NCBI GenBank assembly: GCA_049966695.1
Contig: JBMFUG010000004.1
Location: 1 to 57,133, forward strand
Origin: JAKAWM01 sp049966695
Lineage (GTDB): Bacteria; Actinomycetota; Acidimicrobiia; Acidimicrobiales; Palsa-688
Length of the DNA stretch: 57,133 nt
Direction: 5' to 3'
Below the pieces are notes generated by a model that did not search any database, was not told the DNA's origin, and saw only the letters and a list, made by a program, of their open reading frames with translations. The first letter of the stretch is position 1, and every line of letters begins with the position of its first letter. Both the position numbers and the translations under genes were made by a program. Below, in pieces: positions 34,338 through 42,398 of this stretch.

Positions 34338-35087
34338 ATGTCACCGACGTCTGAGCTGCCACGGACGTCTGAGGCTGGCCGAGTGGTGGTCGTAGCCACG
34401 CCGATCGGCAACCTCGGCGACCTCTCCCCCCGGGCCGTGGCCGCTTTGGCCGGGTCGAGCTACATCTATTGCGAAGACACCCGGCGTACCCTGAAATTGC
34501 TGTCCCATGCCGGTATATCTGGCCCGCGCCTTGTGCCTCACCATGCCCACAACGAGGCTGCCAGCACGGCCTCCGCTCTGCGGCACCTGCGCGAGGGCGC
34601 GACCATAGCCGTCGTCAGCGACGCAGGGACCCCGGCGGTCAGCGACCCTGGAGCGCGGCTGGTGCGCGAAGCAGTGGCCGGTGGCTTCCAGGTCGAGGCG
34701 GTGCCGGGCCCTTCGGCGGTACTGGCCGCCTTGGTGGTCTCCGGCCTAGCCGGGGAGCGCTGGTGCTTCGAAGGCTTCCTGCCGAGGACGGGCAGCCGGC
34801 GAGCGCAGCGCTTGGAGGCTCTGGCACGCGAGGAGCGCACGAGCGTGCTCTTCGAGTCACCTCACCGCCTCCAGCGCACGCTGGACGACCTGGTAGCGAC
34901 CTGCGGGAGCGAGCGGCCGCTCGCCCTGTGCCGAGAGCTGACCAAGCTGCACGAGGAGACCTGGAGGTCAACGTTGGGCGACATTGCCGAGCGTTGCAGG
35001 GCCGTAAAACCGCGGGGCGAGTACGTGCTGGTCCTCGGCCCGGCGGGGACGTCCGAGGAAGAGACGGAGTTGCCCGGGGGCTCCTAG
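34338..35087 (+). CDS. rsmI: 16S rRNA (cytidine1402-2'-O)-methyltransferase
   Basis: Tetrapyrrole-methylase-fold enzyme that 2'-O-methylates C1402 in the ribosomal P site. The start VVVVATPIGNLGDLSPRAV, the EDTRRTLKLL segment, the VSDAGTPAVSDPG loop and VPGPSAVLAAL are family hallmarks. The length of 249 is slightly short of the E. coli protein. ATG 34338 is 18 bases after ychF. metG follows 15 bases later, so these genes probably form one transcript. Confidence 0.94.
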   Translation: MSPTSELPRTSEAGRVVVVATPIGNLGDLSPRAVAALAGSSYIYCEDTRRTLKLLSHAGISGPRLVPHHAHNEAASTASALRHLREGATIAVVSDAGTPAVSDPGARLVREAVAGGFQVEAVPGPSAVLAALVVSGLAGERWCFEGFLPRTGSRRAQRLEALAREERTSVLFESPHRLQRTLDDLVATCGSERPLALCRELTKLHEETWRSTLGDIAERCRAVKPRGEYVLVLGPAGTSEEETELPGGS

Positions 35088-35101
35088 TAGCCTGGCGGTC
35101 C

Positions 35102-36607
35102 GTGGGCCGCTTTTATGTGACGACACCGATCTATTACGTAAACGACGCTCCTCACGTCGGCCATGCCTACACGACGGTCACGGCGGACGCTTTGGCCCGC
35201 TGGCACCGGCTCCTTGGCGACGAGGTCTTCTTTTTGACCGGTACCGACGAGCACGGCCTCAAGGTGAAAAGGTCAGCGGAGGCCAACGGCCTGACCCCGC
35301 TTGAGCAGGCCGACCGTACCAGTGCCCGCTACCAAGAGGCTTGGGAGCTCCTCGACATCTCTTATGACGACTTCATCCGCACGACGGAGGCGCGCCATCA
35401 CCAGGCCGTGGCTGCCCTCATGAGCGCGGTGTACGAGAGGGGCTGGATAGCCCCAGGTACGTACGAAGGGCCCTACTGCGTGGCTTGCGAGGCTTACTAC
35501 AGCGAAGACGAGCTCGTAGACGGTCTGTGCCCAGTCCACCACCGGCCCGTCGAGCCCTTGAGGGAAGACAACTACTTCTTCCGCCTGTCAGCGTTCAGCG
35601 ACCGCCTGCTCGAGTGGTACGAGGCAAACCCAGGGGCGGTGACCCCCGAGGCACGGCGCAACGAGGCTATAGGCCTCATCAAGGGCGGCCTGCAAGACAT
35701 ATCCATCACGCGCACGTCCCTCGACTGGGGGGTGAAGGTCCCCTGGGACGACCGTCAGGTGTTCTACGTCTGGTACGACGCGCTCATCAACTACGTGACC
35801 GCTATCGGTTACGGGACCGACATGGAGCGCTTTGAGCGCTGGTGGCCGTCGGTGCACCACCTCATGGCCAAGGACATCTTGCGTTTTCACTGCGTGTACT
35901 GGCCAGCACTGTGCATGGCTGCGGGGATCGAGCCGCCCAAGCACATCGCCGTGCACGGGTACCTCCTGGTACGTGGCGAAAAGATGTCCAAGACGGCGCT
36001 GAACCAGCTTTTGCCCGCAGAGCTCGTGCGCACCTTCGGCGTGGACGGTTTTCGGTACCACTTCTTGCGCGACCAGCAGTTCGGGCCTGATGGCGAGCTT
36101 TCTTACGAGGCTATGGTCGCTCGTTACAATGCCGACCTAGCGAACAACCTGGGCAACCTGCTGGCCCGGGTGAGCGCCGTCGTGGAGCAAAAGTGCGGGG
36201 GGGTGGGGCCTGCTCCCAACCCCGACAGCCCGCTCGCGCATGTGGCAGCCGATGTGTACGCCGCAGCCGCAGACGCGTGGGGACGGACCGCCCCAAGCGA
36301 AGCTCTCGAAGCTACCTGGCGCCTCGTGCGGGCAGCGAACGCTGCCTTGGAGTCAGCCGAGCCATGGCGGGCAGAGCCGGGCCCGGCTGTTGACGCTGTC
36401 CTCGGTGACGCACTTGAAGTGCTGCGGGTCGTGGCTGTCCTGGTGAGCCCTGCGCTCACTCGCTCGTCTACTGAGATCTGGCGGCGTATTGGCTTAGCGG
36501 GCTCACCGACTGACGCCCGTTTGCCCGAGGCGGCGCGCTGGGGCGGTTACCCAGGTGGCTTGCGAGTTGAACGGGGCGCGCCGCTTTTCCCGCGCCTTAG
36601 CTCCTAG
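35102..36607 (+). CDS. metG: methionyl-tRNA synthetase
   Basis: Class I synthetase charging tRNA-Met. The HIGH motif is HVGH (18-21) in VTTPIYYVNDAPHVGHAYTT; KMSKT is near residue 294. The connective domain has a single zinc-knuckle-like set (CVACEAYYSEDEL, then CPVHH). Length is 501, lacking the C-terminal tRNA-binding extension of larger forms. GTG 35102 is chosen by alignment with the conserved N-terminus; the open frame extends far upstream only inside rsmI. Confidence 0.95.
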   Translation: MGRFYVTTPIYYVNDAPHVGHAYTTVTADALARWHRLLGDEVFFLTGTDEHGLKVKRSAEANGLTPLEQADRTSARYQEAWELLDISYDDFIRTTEARHHQAVAALMSAVYERGWIAPGTYEGPYCVACEAYYSEDELVDGLCPVHHRPVEPLREDNYFFRLSAFSDRLLEWYEANPGAVTPEARRNEAIGLIKGGLQDISITRTSLDWGVKVPWDDRQVFYVWYDALINYVTAIGYGTDMERFERWWPSVHHLMAKDILRFHCVYWPALCMAAGIEPPKHIAVHGYLLVRGEKMSKTALNQLLPAELVRTFGVDGFRYHFLRDQQFGPDGELSYEAMVARYNADLANNLGNLLARVSAVVEQKCGGVGPAPNPDSPLAHVAADVYAAAADAWGRTAPSEALEATWRLVRAANAALESAEPWRAEPGPAVDAVLGDALEVLRVVAVLVSPALTRSSTEIWRRIGLAGSPTDARLPEAARWGGYPGGLRVERGAPLFPRLSS

Positions 36608-36625
36608 GCCTGCTCGGAGGGCTTG

Positions 36626-37396
36626 ATGTGGTTTGACAGCCACTGCCATTTGGGTTCTGGCCCAGCTGCTCGCGCGCTGCTGGAGGGGGCCCAAAAAGCC
36701 GGGGTTACCCGCTTGGTGACGGTGGGCACGGACGCTGAAAGCTCGCGCGCCGCTCTTCAGGTGGCGGCCGAGGCGACTGTAACTGACGGGGGCGTCGAGG
36801 TATGGGCTGCTGTAGGCTTGCACCCCCATGACGCAGTTAAAGGCGTGGGCACCGTGGAGCCGCTTGTCCAGGGCTCGCAACGACTGGTGGCCATCGGGGA
36901 GTGCGGCCTCGACTACCACTACGACTTTTCCCCACGCCCGGTGCAAAGGGAGGCTTTTGCTGCCCAAGTGGCCCTTGCCCGTCGCCACGGGCTGGCTTTG
37001 GTCGTGCACACCCGCGAGGCGTGGGACGACACGTTCGCCATCTTGCGCTCAGAAGGCGTGCCCGAGCGCACGGTCATCCACTGCTTCACCGGGGGCCCAG
37101 ATCAGGCTCGTGCGGCGCTAGAGCTCGGTGCGTGGTTGTCGTTCAGCGGGATCGTCACTTTTAAAGGCTCTGACGACGTAAGGCAGGCTGCAGCCCTCTG
37201 CCCGCTGGAGCGGCTGCTGGTAGAAACAGACTCTCCCTACCTCGCCCCCGTCCCCTTTCGGGGCAGGCCCAACACACCCGCCTATGTCCCGTTCGTAGCT
37301 GCGGGCGTCGCTGCCGCCAAAGGGGTCGACCCGGCCGAGGTTGAGGCAGCGACTTGGAGGGCAGCTGCCCAAGTCTACGGGCTTGCCCTCCCATGA
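36626..37396 (+). CDS. tatD: TatD-family metal-dependent hydrolase (deoxyribonuclease)
   Basis: TIM-barrel metal hydrolase. Metal ligands are visible: DSHCHL at the start, GECGLDYHYD, VVHTREA, IHCFTGG and LVETDSPYLAP. Length about 256. ATG 36626 is used because CGGAGGG ends about 6 bases upstream; TTG 36623 is adjacent. Its TGA overlaps the rsmA ATG. The position between metG and rsmA is the common bacterial arrangement. Confidence 0.94.
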   Translation: MWFDSHCHLGSGPAARALLEGAQKAGVTRLVTVGTDAESSRAALQVAAEATVTDGGVEVWAAVGLHPHDAVKGVGTVEPLVQGSQRLVAIGECGLDYHYDFSPRPVQREAFAAQVALARRHGLALVVHTREAWDDTFAILRSEGVPERTVIHCFTGGPDQARAALELGAWLSFSGIVTFKGSDDVRQAAALCPLERLLVETDSPYLAPVPFRGRPNTPAYVPFVAAGVAAAKGVDPAEVEAATWRAAAQVYGLALP

Positions 37397-38256
37397 CGCT
37401 TTCTCGGGCAGAGACCGGGCGCCTGGTCGCCAGCTTTTCGTTGAAGCCCAGCCGCGCCCTGGGGCAGAACTTCGTTGCCGACCCGAACACCGTGCGGCGC
37501 ATTGCCCGGCTCGCGGGCGTGGGCCCGGGTGACCGGGTCGTGGAGGTCGGGGCCGGGCTTGGCTCGCTCACGTTGGCCTTGGCCGAGACGGGTGCCAGCG
37601 TCTTGGCGTTGGAGAAAGACCATCGGCTGGTGCCGGTGCTGGGCAAAGTGCTGGCCGAGCGGCTCCAAGGGCCGACCGTAAAGGTGGTGGAGGCCGACGC
37701 CATGGACCTCGCCTGGGAAGAGCTCCTGGTGCCACCCCGAGGCTGGGTGCTGGTCGCCAACCTTCCCTACAACATCGCTACGCCTTTGGTCGTCAAGCTC
37801 CTTGACAAGGTGGCTGCCATCGAGCGGATGCTGGTGCTCGTCCAAGAAGAGGTGGCACGGCGTTTCGTTGCCGTCCCAGGCGACCCGGCCTACGGCGCGG
37901 TTTCCGCCAAGCTCGCGTACTGGGCACAGGCGCGCTGGGAAGGAGCGGTGGCATCGTCGGTTTTCGTGCCTCAGCCTCGGGTGGGTTCTGCCCTGGTCTC
38001 TTTGCGGCGCCGACGCGAGCCTGCAGTAGATCCTGCTGTCGCTCCGGCCGAGCTGGTTTTCAGCCTTTTACGTGCTGGTTTTGCCACTCGTCGCAAGATG
38101 CTGCGCCGGGCCCTCAAAGAGACGGTGCCGGCTGGGGCTTTCGCGGCTGCAGGCATTGACCCGGCCGCTAGGGCTGAGCAACTGGGGATAGGGGACTGGG
38201 GCAGGTTGGCCGCTGCGGTGGCGAGAGCAGGGGCCGCCCGCGCACTAGCAGGCTAG
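37393..38256 (+). CDS. rsmA: 16S rRNA (adenine1518/1519-N6)-dimethyltransferase
   Basis: KsgA homologue that dimethylates two adenines in helix 45 of 16S rRNA. The conserved start KPSRALGQNFVADPNTV, SAM motif VVEVGAGLGSLTLAL, catalytic VANLPYNIATPL and the C-terminal domain with FATRRKMLRRAL are all present. Length 287. ATG 37393 overlaps the tatD stop as ATGA. ispE follows 25 bases later. Confidence 0.95.
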   Translation: MTLSRAETGRLVASFSLKPSRALGQNFVADPNTVRRIARLAGVGPGDRVVEVGAGLGSLTLALAETGASVLALEKDHRLVPVLGKVLAERLQGPTVKVVEADAMDLAWEELLVPPRGWVLVANLPYNIATPLVVKLLDKVAAIERMLVLVQEEVARRFVAVPGDPAYGAVSAKLAYWAQARWEGAVASSVFVPQPRVGSALVSLRRRREPAVDPAVAPAELVFSLLRAGFATRRKMLRRALKETVPAGAFAAAGIDPAARAEQLGIGDWGRLAAAVARAGAARALAG

Positions 38257-38281
38257 TGCTGAGCTGGTCACGGGGGCATGT

Positions 38282-39073
38282 GTGAGCAAGGAGCTTGAGC
38301 TGCGGGCGCTCGCTAAGCTGACGCTGTCTTTGCGCGTGAGCGGGGTGCGCCAAGACGGCTTCCACCTCCTGGAGGCGGAAATGGTCACGGTGGACCTGGC
38401 GGACTCGCTGTGGCTTTCCCCAGGCCAAGGGCTGGAGGTCGTCGACCTCGTGGGCGACGGCCGTACCTTGAGCCAGGTGCCGACCGATGAGCACAACCTC
38501 GTGCTAAGGGCCTTAGCGCTCGTCGGCCGGGACGCTCACGTGCGCTTGGTCAAACGGATCCCTGTTGGCGGCGGCTTGGGCGGAGGCTCTGCCGACGCGG
38601 CTGCCGTCCTGCGGTGGGCAGGTTGGGCGCCAGCCATCAGGGCCCAGGAGGCGGCCGCCGAAGAGGCGCCCGAGCTCTCCTCCCAGCTGTCCATGGCGGC
38701 CGCCCTGGGGGCCGACGTGCCGTTCTGCTTGGCAGGGTGGGGCCGCGCGCACGTGAGCGGCATCGGCGAGCAGCTCTCGCCGCTGCCGTTCGGGGAGGTC
38801 GAGGGTAGGGCGTACACTTTGCTGACCCCGCCCTTCGGTGTCTCGACAGCCGCTGTCTACCGGGCCTGGGACGAAATAGGTGGGCCGAAGGGCGAAGGGC
38901 CGAACGACCTCGAGCCAGCTGCCCTCCGGGTCGAGCCGCGCCTAGCCGAGTGGCGAGACCGCCTCGAGGACGCGACTGGCAAGCGACCCGTCTTGGCCGG
39001 CAGCGGGTCCACCTGGTTCGTGGAGGGCGAGTACCTTGCCGAAGGGCTGACGGTCGTGCACGTGGCCCGCTAG
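38282..39073 (+). CDS. ispE: 4-diphosphocytidyl-2-C-methyl-D-erythritol kinase
   Basis: GHMP-family kinase of the MEP isoprenoid pathway. The N-terminus ELRALAKLTLSLRVSGVRQD, the ATP loop KRIPVGGGLGGGSADAAAVL and C-terminal LAGSGSTWFV match IspE. Length 263, a little short of the usual 280-310, with a compact C-terminus. GTG 38282 follows a GGGGG ribosome site. It ends the ychF-to-ispE run of plus-strand genes. Confidence 0.92.
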   Translation: MSKELELRALAKLTLSLRVSGVRQDGFHLLEAEMVTVDLADSLWLSPGQGLEVVDLVGDGRTLSQVPTDEHNLVLRALALVGRDAHVRLVKRIPVGGGLGGGSADAAAVLRWAGWAPAIRAQEAAAEEAPELSSQLSMAAALGADVPFCLAGWGRAHVSGIGEQLSPLPFGEVEGRAYTLLTPPFGVSTAAVYRAWDEIGGPKGEGPNDLEPAALRVEPRLAEWRDRLEDATGKRPVLAGSGSTWFVEGEYLAEGLTVVHVAR

Positions 39074-39078
39074 CGGGC

Positions 39079-39177
39079 TTACTTGGCGGCGCGCCTTTGC
39101 CAGCGGGTGGCCTTCAACATCTTCTTGTGCTTCTTCTTGCGCATGCGCTTGCGGCGCTTTTTGATCAGTGAACCCAT
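39079..39177 (-). CDS. small ribosomal protein bS22 (AURKAIP1/COX24-like)
   Basis: A 32-residue, extremely basic peptide reading MGSLIKKRRKRMRKKKHKKM followed by LKATRWQRRAAK. This is the actinobacterial bS22 family first seen in the mycobacterial 30S subunit, related to mitochondrial AURKAIP1. GGAGG lies 10 bases upstream of ATG 39177. It is easily missed because of its size. It is convergent with ispE, six bases away. Confidence 0.93.
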   Translation of the reverse strand: MGSLIKKRRKRMRKKKHKKMLKATRWQRRAAK

Positions 39178-39338
39178 TGACGCGTTTCCTCCAGCAACTT
39201 CGGCTCGCTTGGCGGCCCTGCGCTACCACAACTTGCAACACGGCCAGCCAGGAACGCCGGCCAGCGAGCCACAACAGACCTGCGCCGACGCTACGGGCCG
39301 CCAACTTACCACGTCGTCAGCAGTGCGGGCCTCCAGCG

Positions 39339-40505
39339 TCAGCCAGAGCCCTTGGGCGCGGGCAGGCCCGCTCTTGGGGCGGCCGCAGCCGAGGCTGGCC
39401 ATCGACGCCGCGATGCGGTGGACAGGCGGTTCATCAGCGCCAGCGCACCGGGGTCGTCTTCTCCCGGGCGTACCTCCAAAGCGCCGCCAGCGACCATCTC
39501 GTCGATGATCTCTTGGCCTAGTTCGCTGCGCACGACCGTGAGCGTCCAGTCGCTGAAGGCACCTATCCCGCCAGTTGAGATGTCCGCGTGCTCGGCGGCA
39601 AAGTCCGGGCAGGACTTGCAGCCCTCCCTGGTCCAAGCGTGCCCCTCTTTCAAGGGGACTTCATGGTAAGAACCGTCTTTGCACCAGATCTGGAAGACGC
39701 CTTTGATGTTGACCTTGACGATGTCTTCACGTCGGATCCCGTAACGGGCTTCAAAAAATTCTTCGAAGATGGCCTCTTCGAAGCTTTTCGAGCACATAAG
39801 CCCGATCGACAGTGCTAGACGGCGGCCCACCTTGCCAATTTTGCGGGCTTTCATCACCGCTGGCGCGGACACCTGGCAGCCCATGCCGACCAGGGCGAGC
39901 CGCTCAGCGCCAGCCGCAACTGCGTCGTTATAGGCCAGGGTGTTGGGCGAGTAGGTGTAGCGCGAACCAGCGGCGGCCAGGACTTCCGAACGGTTCCTTG
40001 CGACTCCTGGCACCGCCCTCCAGCTTGGGCCGTCACCTTCGAGGACCGAGACGAGGGCGGCATCGATGCGGTCATGCTCTAGGCACCAGATGAGGATGGC
40101 CGACACGACCCCGCCGTCTTGTCCTCGTTGTACTAGCTCCGGGTCGCTGGCCCTGGCCAGCATAACGGTGCGCGCCATGCCAGCTTGCTCAAAAGGCTGG
40201 CGTGCACGGCCGAACATGAACGAGTCGGCCTCTGTCTCCCAAGACCTGAACCGTGGGCAAGCGCGTGTGCAGCTAGTGCAACCCTTCAACCCGTGGGTGC
40301 AGCCTCCTGGCCCGAGCTCCTCCTCTAGGTGGAAGGGCCTGTACGTGCCTCCAGAGTCGTAACCGAGCACGTCGTGCGGGCAGGCAACTACACATGCTGC
40401 ACAACCCGTGCAAAGCCCGGATGTCACGACTTCGTTGTAGAGGTCCGCCCATTCCGCTTTCCAGCGTTCGGTCGGCTGGCGCAGCTCCACGCTTGTAGTC
40501 ACCAC
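39339..40505 (-). CDS. FrhB-like coenzyme F420 hydrogenase/dehydrogenase beta-subunit protein
   Basis: Residues 32-42 (CTGCAACVVAC) and 69-83 (C-x6-C-x2-C-x3-C) look like two 4Fe-4S cluster sites, followed by the FrhB N- and C-terminal domains (GQDGGVVSAILIW, GMGCQVSAPAVMKARK and GCKSCPDFAAEHADISTGGIG). Such proteins bind flavin and pass electrons to or from F420 or ferredoxin. The C-terminal 35 residues are low-complexity. F420 use is inferred from the family only; no F420 biosynthesis gene is present here. Divergent from amtB. Confidence 0.88.
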   Translation of the reverse strand: MVTTSVELRQPTERWKAEWADLYNEVVTSGLCTGCAACVVACPHDVLGYDSGGTYRPFHLEEELGPGGCTHGLKGCTSCTRACPRFRSWETEADSFMFGRARQPFEQAGMARTVMLARASDPELVQRGQDGGVVSAILIWCLEHDRIDAALVSVLEGDGPSWRAVPGVARNRSEVLAAAGSRYTYSPNTLAYNDAVAAGAERLALVGMGCQVSAPAVMKARKIGKVGRRLALSIGLMCSKSFEEAIFEEFFEARYGIRREDIVKVNIKGVFQIWCKDGSYHEVPLKEGHAWTREGCKSCPDFAAEHADISTGGIGAFSDWTLTVVRSELGQEIIDEMVAGGALEVRPGEDDPGALALMNRLSTASRRRWPASAAAAPRAGLPAPKGSG

Positions 40506-40698
40506 GGCGCCAGCCTAGCCGAAGCACCTAAGTGACAAAGCCGCTCTACCGAGGCCAGTGCTGGGCTTGTTGGCCCTTGCCAGCCAACTGAGGCCGCCGC
40601 GCGCGAGGGCCCGTGCCGGGCGCGGCTTCAGGTTGCGCTGGGGGTAGGGGTTGTCACTACCCTGCTTGCCGGGGCACATAGCACAGAAAGGGGCAAGG

Positions 40699-41976
40699 GT
40701 GCACCACTTCAGTTCGGGGGACACGGCATGGGTCTTGGCGAGCGCGGCCCTTGTCTTGTTCATGACGCCGGGCCTTGCTATTTTCTACGGCGGCATGGTC
40801 AGGCGCAAGAACGTCCTGGCGATGCTAATGCAGAACTTTGTGACAATGGCAGTTGTCGGGCTTCTTTGGGTATGGGTTACTTATAGCCTCGCATTTGGCC
40901 CGGACTGGGGGGGGCTGGGTTTATTGGGGACCTTCCATTTTGCCGCGTTGGCAAATATCGGCCAGCTTGTGCCTGGGATGTCGGGCGAGACAGTACCGCA
41001 GGTCGCGTTCGTAGTTTTCCAGATGATGTTCGCCGTCATCACGGCAGCCCTTTTGACTGGCTCCATAGCTGACCGGGCGCGCCTCGGTGCGTTCATTATT
41101 TTTATCATTGCTTGGTCCGTTATTGTTTACGCACCGCTGGCCCACTGGGTCTTTTCGCCCGAGGGCTGGCTTGCCAAGCGTGGAGTTGAGGACTTCGCTG
41201 GCGGGACGGTCGTTGAGATCAATTCCGGGCTCTCGGGGGTCGCGATAGCCTTCGTCATCGGGCGCAGGCGTGGTTGGCCTCGGGAGCTGATGCGTCCCCA
41301 TAACGTGCCGCTGTCGGTCCTGGGAGCCGGGATACTTTGGTTTGGCTGGTTTGGTTTCAATGCGGGCTCAGCTCTCTCGGCCGGACGCGCCGGTACAGCC
41401 TTTGTCAACACGAACACGGCTACGGCGGCCGCCTTGCTTGCCTGGCTGGCGGTAGAGAAGCTGCGAACAGGTAAACCGACTACCTTGGGCGCGGCTTCGG
41501 GTGCAGTAGCGGGAGCGGTGGCTATCACCCCCGCTTGCGGCTTTGTGGACACGGTGGGCGCCACGGTCATCGGGCTTTTGGCCGGGGCCTTGTGCGCACT
41601 GGCGGTAAGCCTCAAGTTCCGCCTTGGGGTGGACGAATCGCTCGACGTGCTGGCTGTCCACGGCGTCGGAGGTTTTGTCGGGATGCTGGCAGTCGGGTTT
41701 TTCGGCACTGCGGCTGCTCGTGGGCTGAACGGGCTGTTCTACGGAGGCGGGGCGGCTTTGCTGGGCCATCAGGCGTTGGCTGTGGCCGTAACCATGGCTT
41801 GGGCGTTCGGGGCAACGGCACTGATAGGTTTGGTCATCAAAAAGTTCATTGGCTTGCGGGTCAGCCCGGAGGCCGAGCTTGTCGGCCTCGACATTTCCCT
41901 GTACGAAGAGACCGCTTACGACATGGAGGCTCTCTCCACGGGCTCGGCCGGTCGCCTTAGTGCCGAAGACGAGTAG
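40699..41976 (+). CDS. amtB: ammonium transporter (Amt)
   Basis: Ammonium channel with about 11 membrane helices. DTAWVLASAALVLFMTPGLA, FYGGMVRRKNVLAMLMQNF and the pore-lining LDVLAVHGVGGFVGML are diagnostic, the last carrying one pore histidine. The length of about 425 is normal. GTG 40699 has AAAGGGGCAAGG upstream and gives the usual short N-terminus. The PII gene follows 14 bases later, the standard amtB-glnK pairing in which GlnK blocks the channel under nitrogen excess. Confidence 0.94.
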   Translation: MHHFSSGDTAWVLASAALVLFMTPGLAIFYGGMVRRKNVLAMLMQNFVTMAVVGLLWVWVTYSLAFGPDWGGLGLLGTFHFAALANIGQLVPGMSGETVPQVAFVVFQMMFAVITAALLTGSIADRARLGAFIIFIIAWSVIVYAPLAHWVFSPEGWLAKRGVEDFAGGTVVEINSGLSGVAIAFVIGRRRGWPRELMRPHNVPLSVLGAGILWFGWFGFNAGSALSAGRAGTAFVNTNTATAAALLAWLAVEKLRTGKPTTLGAASGAVAGAVAITPACGFVDTVGATVIGLLAGALCALAVSLKFRLGVDESLDVLAVHGVGGFVGMLAVGFFGTAAARGLNGLFYGGGAALLGHQALAVAVTMAWAFGATALIGLVIKKFIGLRVSPEAELVGLDISLYEETAYDMEALSTGSAGRLSAEDE

Positions 41977-41990
41977 GAGGAGTGGGAAAA

Positions 41991-42329
41991 GTGCGGCTCG
42001 TTACCGCAGTGATAAAGCCATTTCGCTTGCAAGAGGTGCAAGACGCGCTGCACAGTGCCGGCATCGCCGGCATGACGGTGAGCGAGGTGCAAGGTTTTGG
42101 GCGCCAACGCGGCCATACCGAGGTCTACCGAGGAGCCGAGTACCGGGTGGACTTCGTCCCCAAGATCCGCGTCGAGGTAGTCTGCGACGACGCAGACGTG
42201 GAGCGGGTCGTCGAAGCCATCGAGGGTGCAGCCCGCACTGGCAAGATAGGCGATGGCAAGATTTGGGTCGTGCCGGTCGAGGAGCTTGTCCGGGTGCGCA
42301 CAGGCCAACGCGGGCCGAGCGCCCTTTAG
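41991..42329 (+). CDS. glnK: nitrogen regulatory PII protein GlnK
   Basis: Trimeric sensor of 2-oxoglutarate and ATP/ADP. From GTG 41991 the T-loop tyrosine of GAEYRVDFVPK falls exactly at residue 51, the conserved modification site, which supports this start; GGAGG at 41976-41980 is 10 bases upstream. GTG 41982 would sit on the ribosome site. B-loop TGKIGDGKIW is present. Length is 112. In actinobacteria Tyr51 is usually adenylylated. Confidence 0.95.
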   Translation: MRLVTAVIKPFRLQEVQDALHSAGIAGMTVSEVQGFGRQRGHTEVYRGAEYRVDFVPKIRVEVVCDDADVERVVEAIEGAARTGKIGDGKIWVVPVEELVRVRTGQRGPSAL

Positions 42330-42398
42330 AAGGCAGCAGGTTCGGGCCTCGGGCCCGCTGCGCCCCAGGCGGCTGCTACGGGTCGCTAAAGTGCGGGT

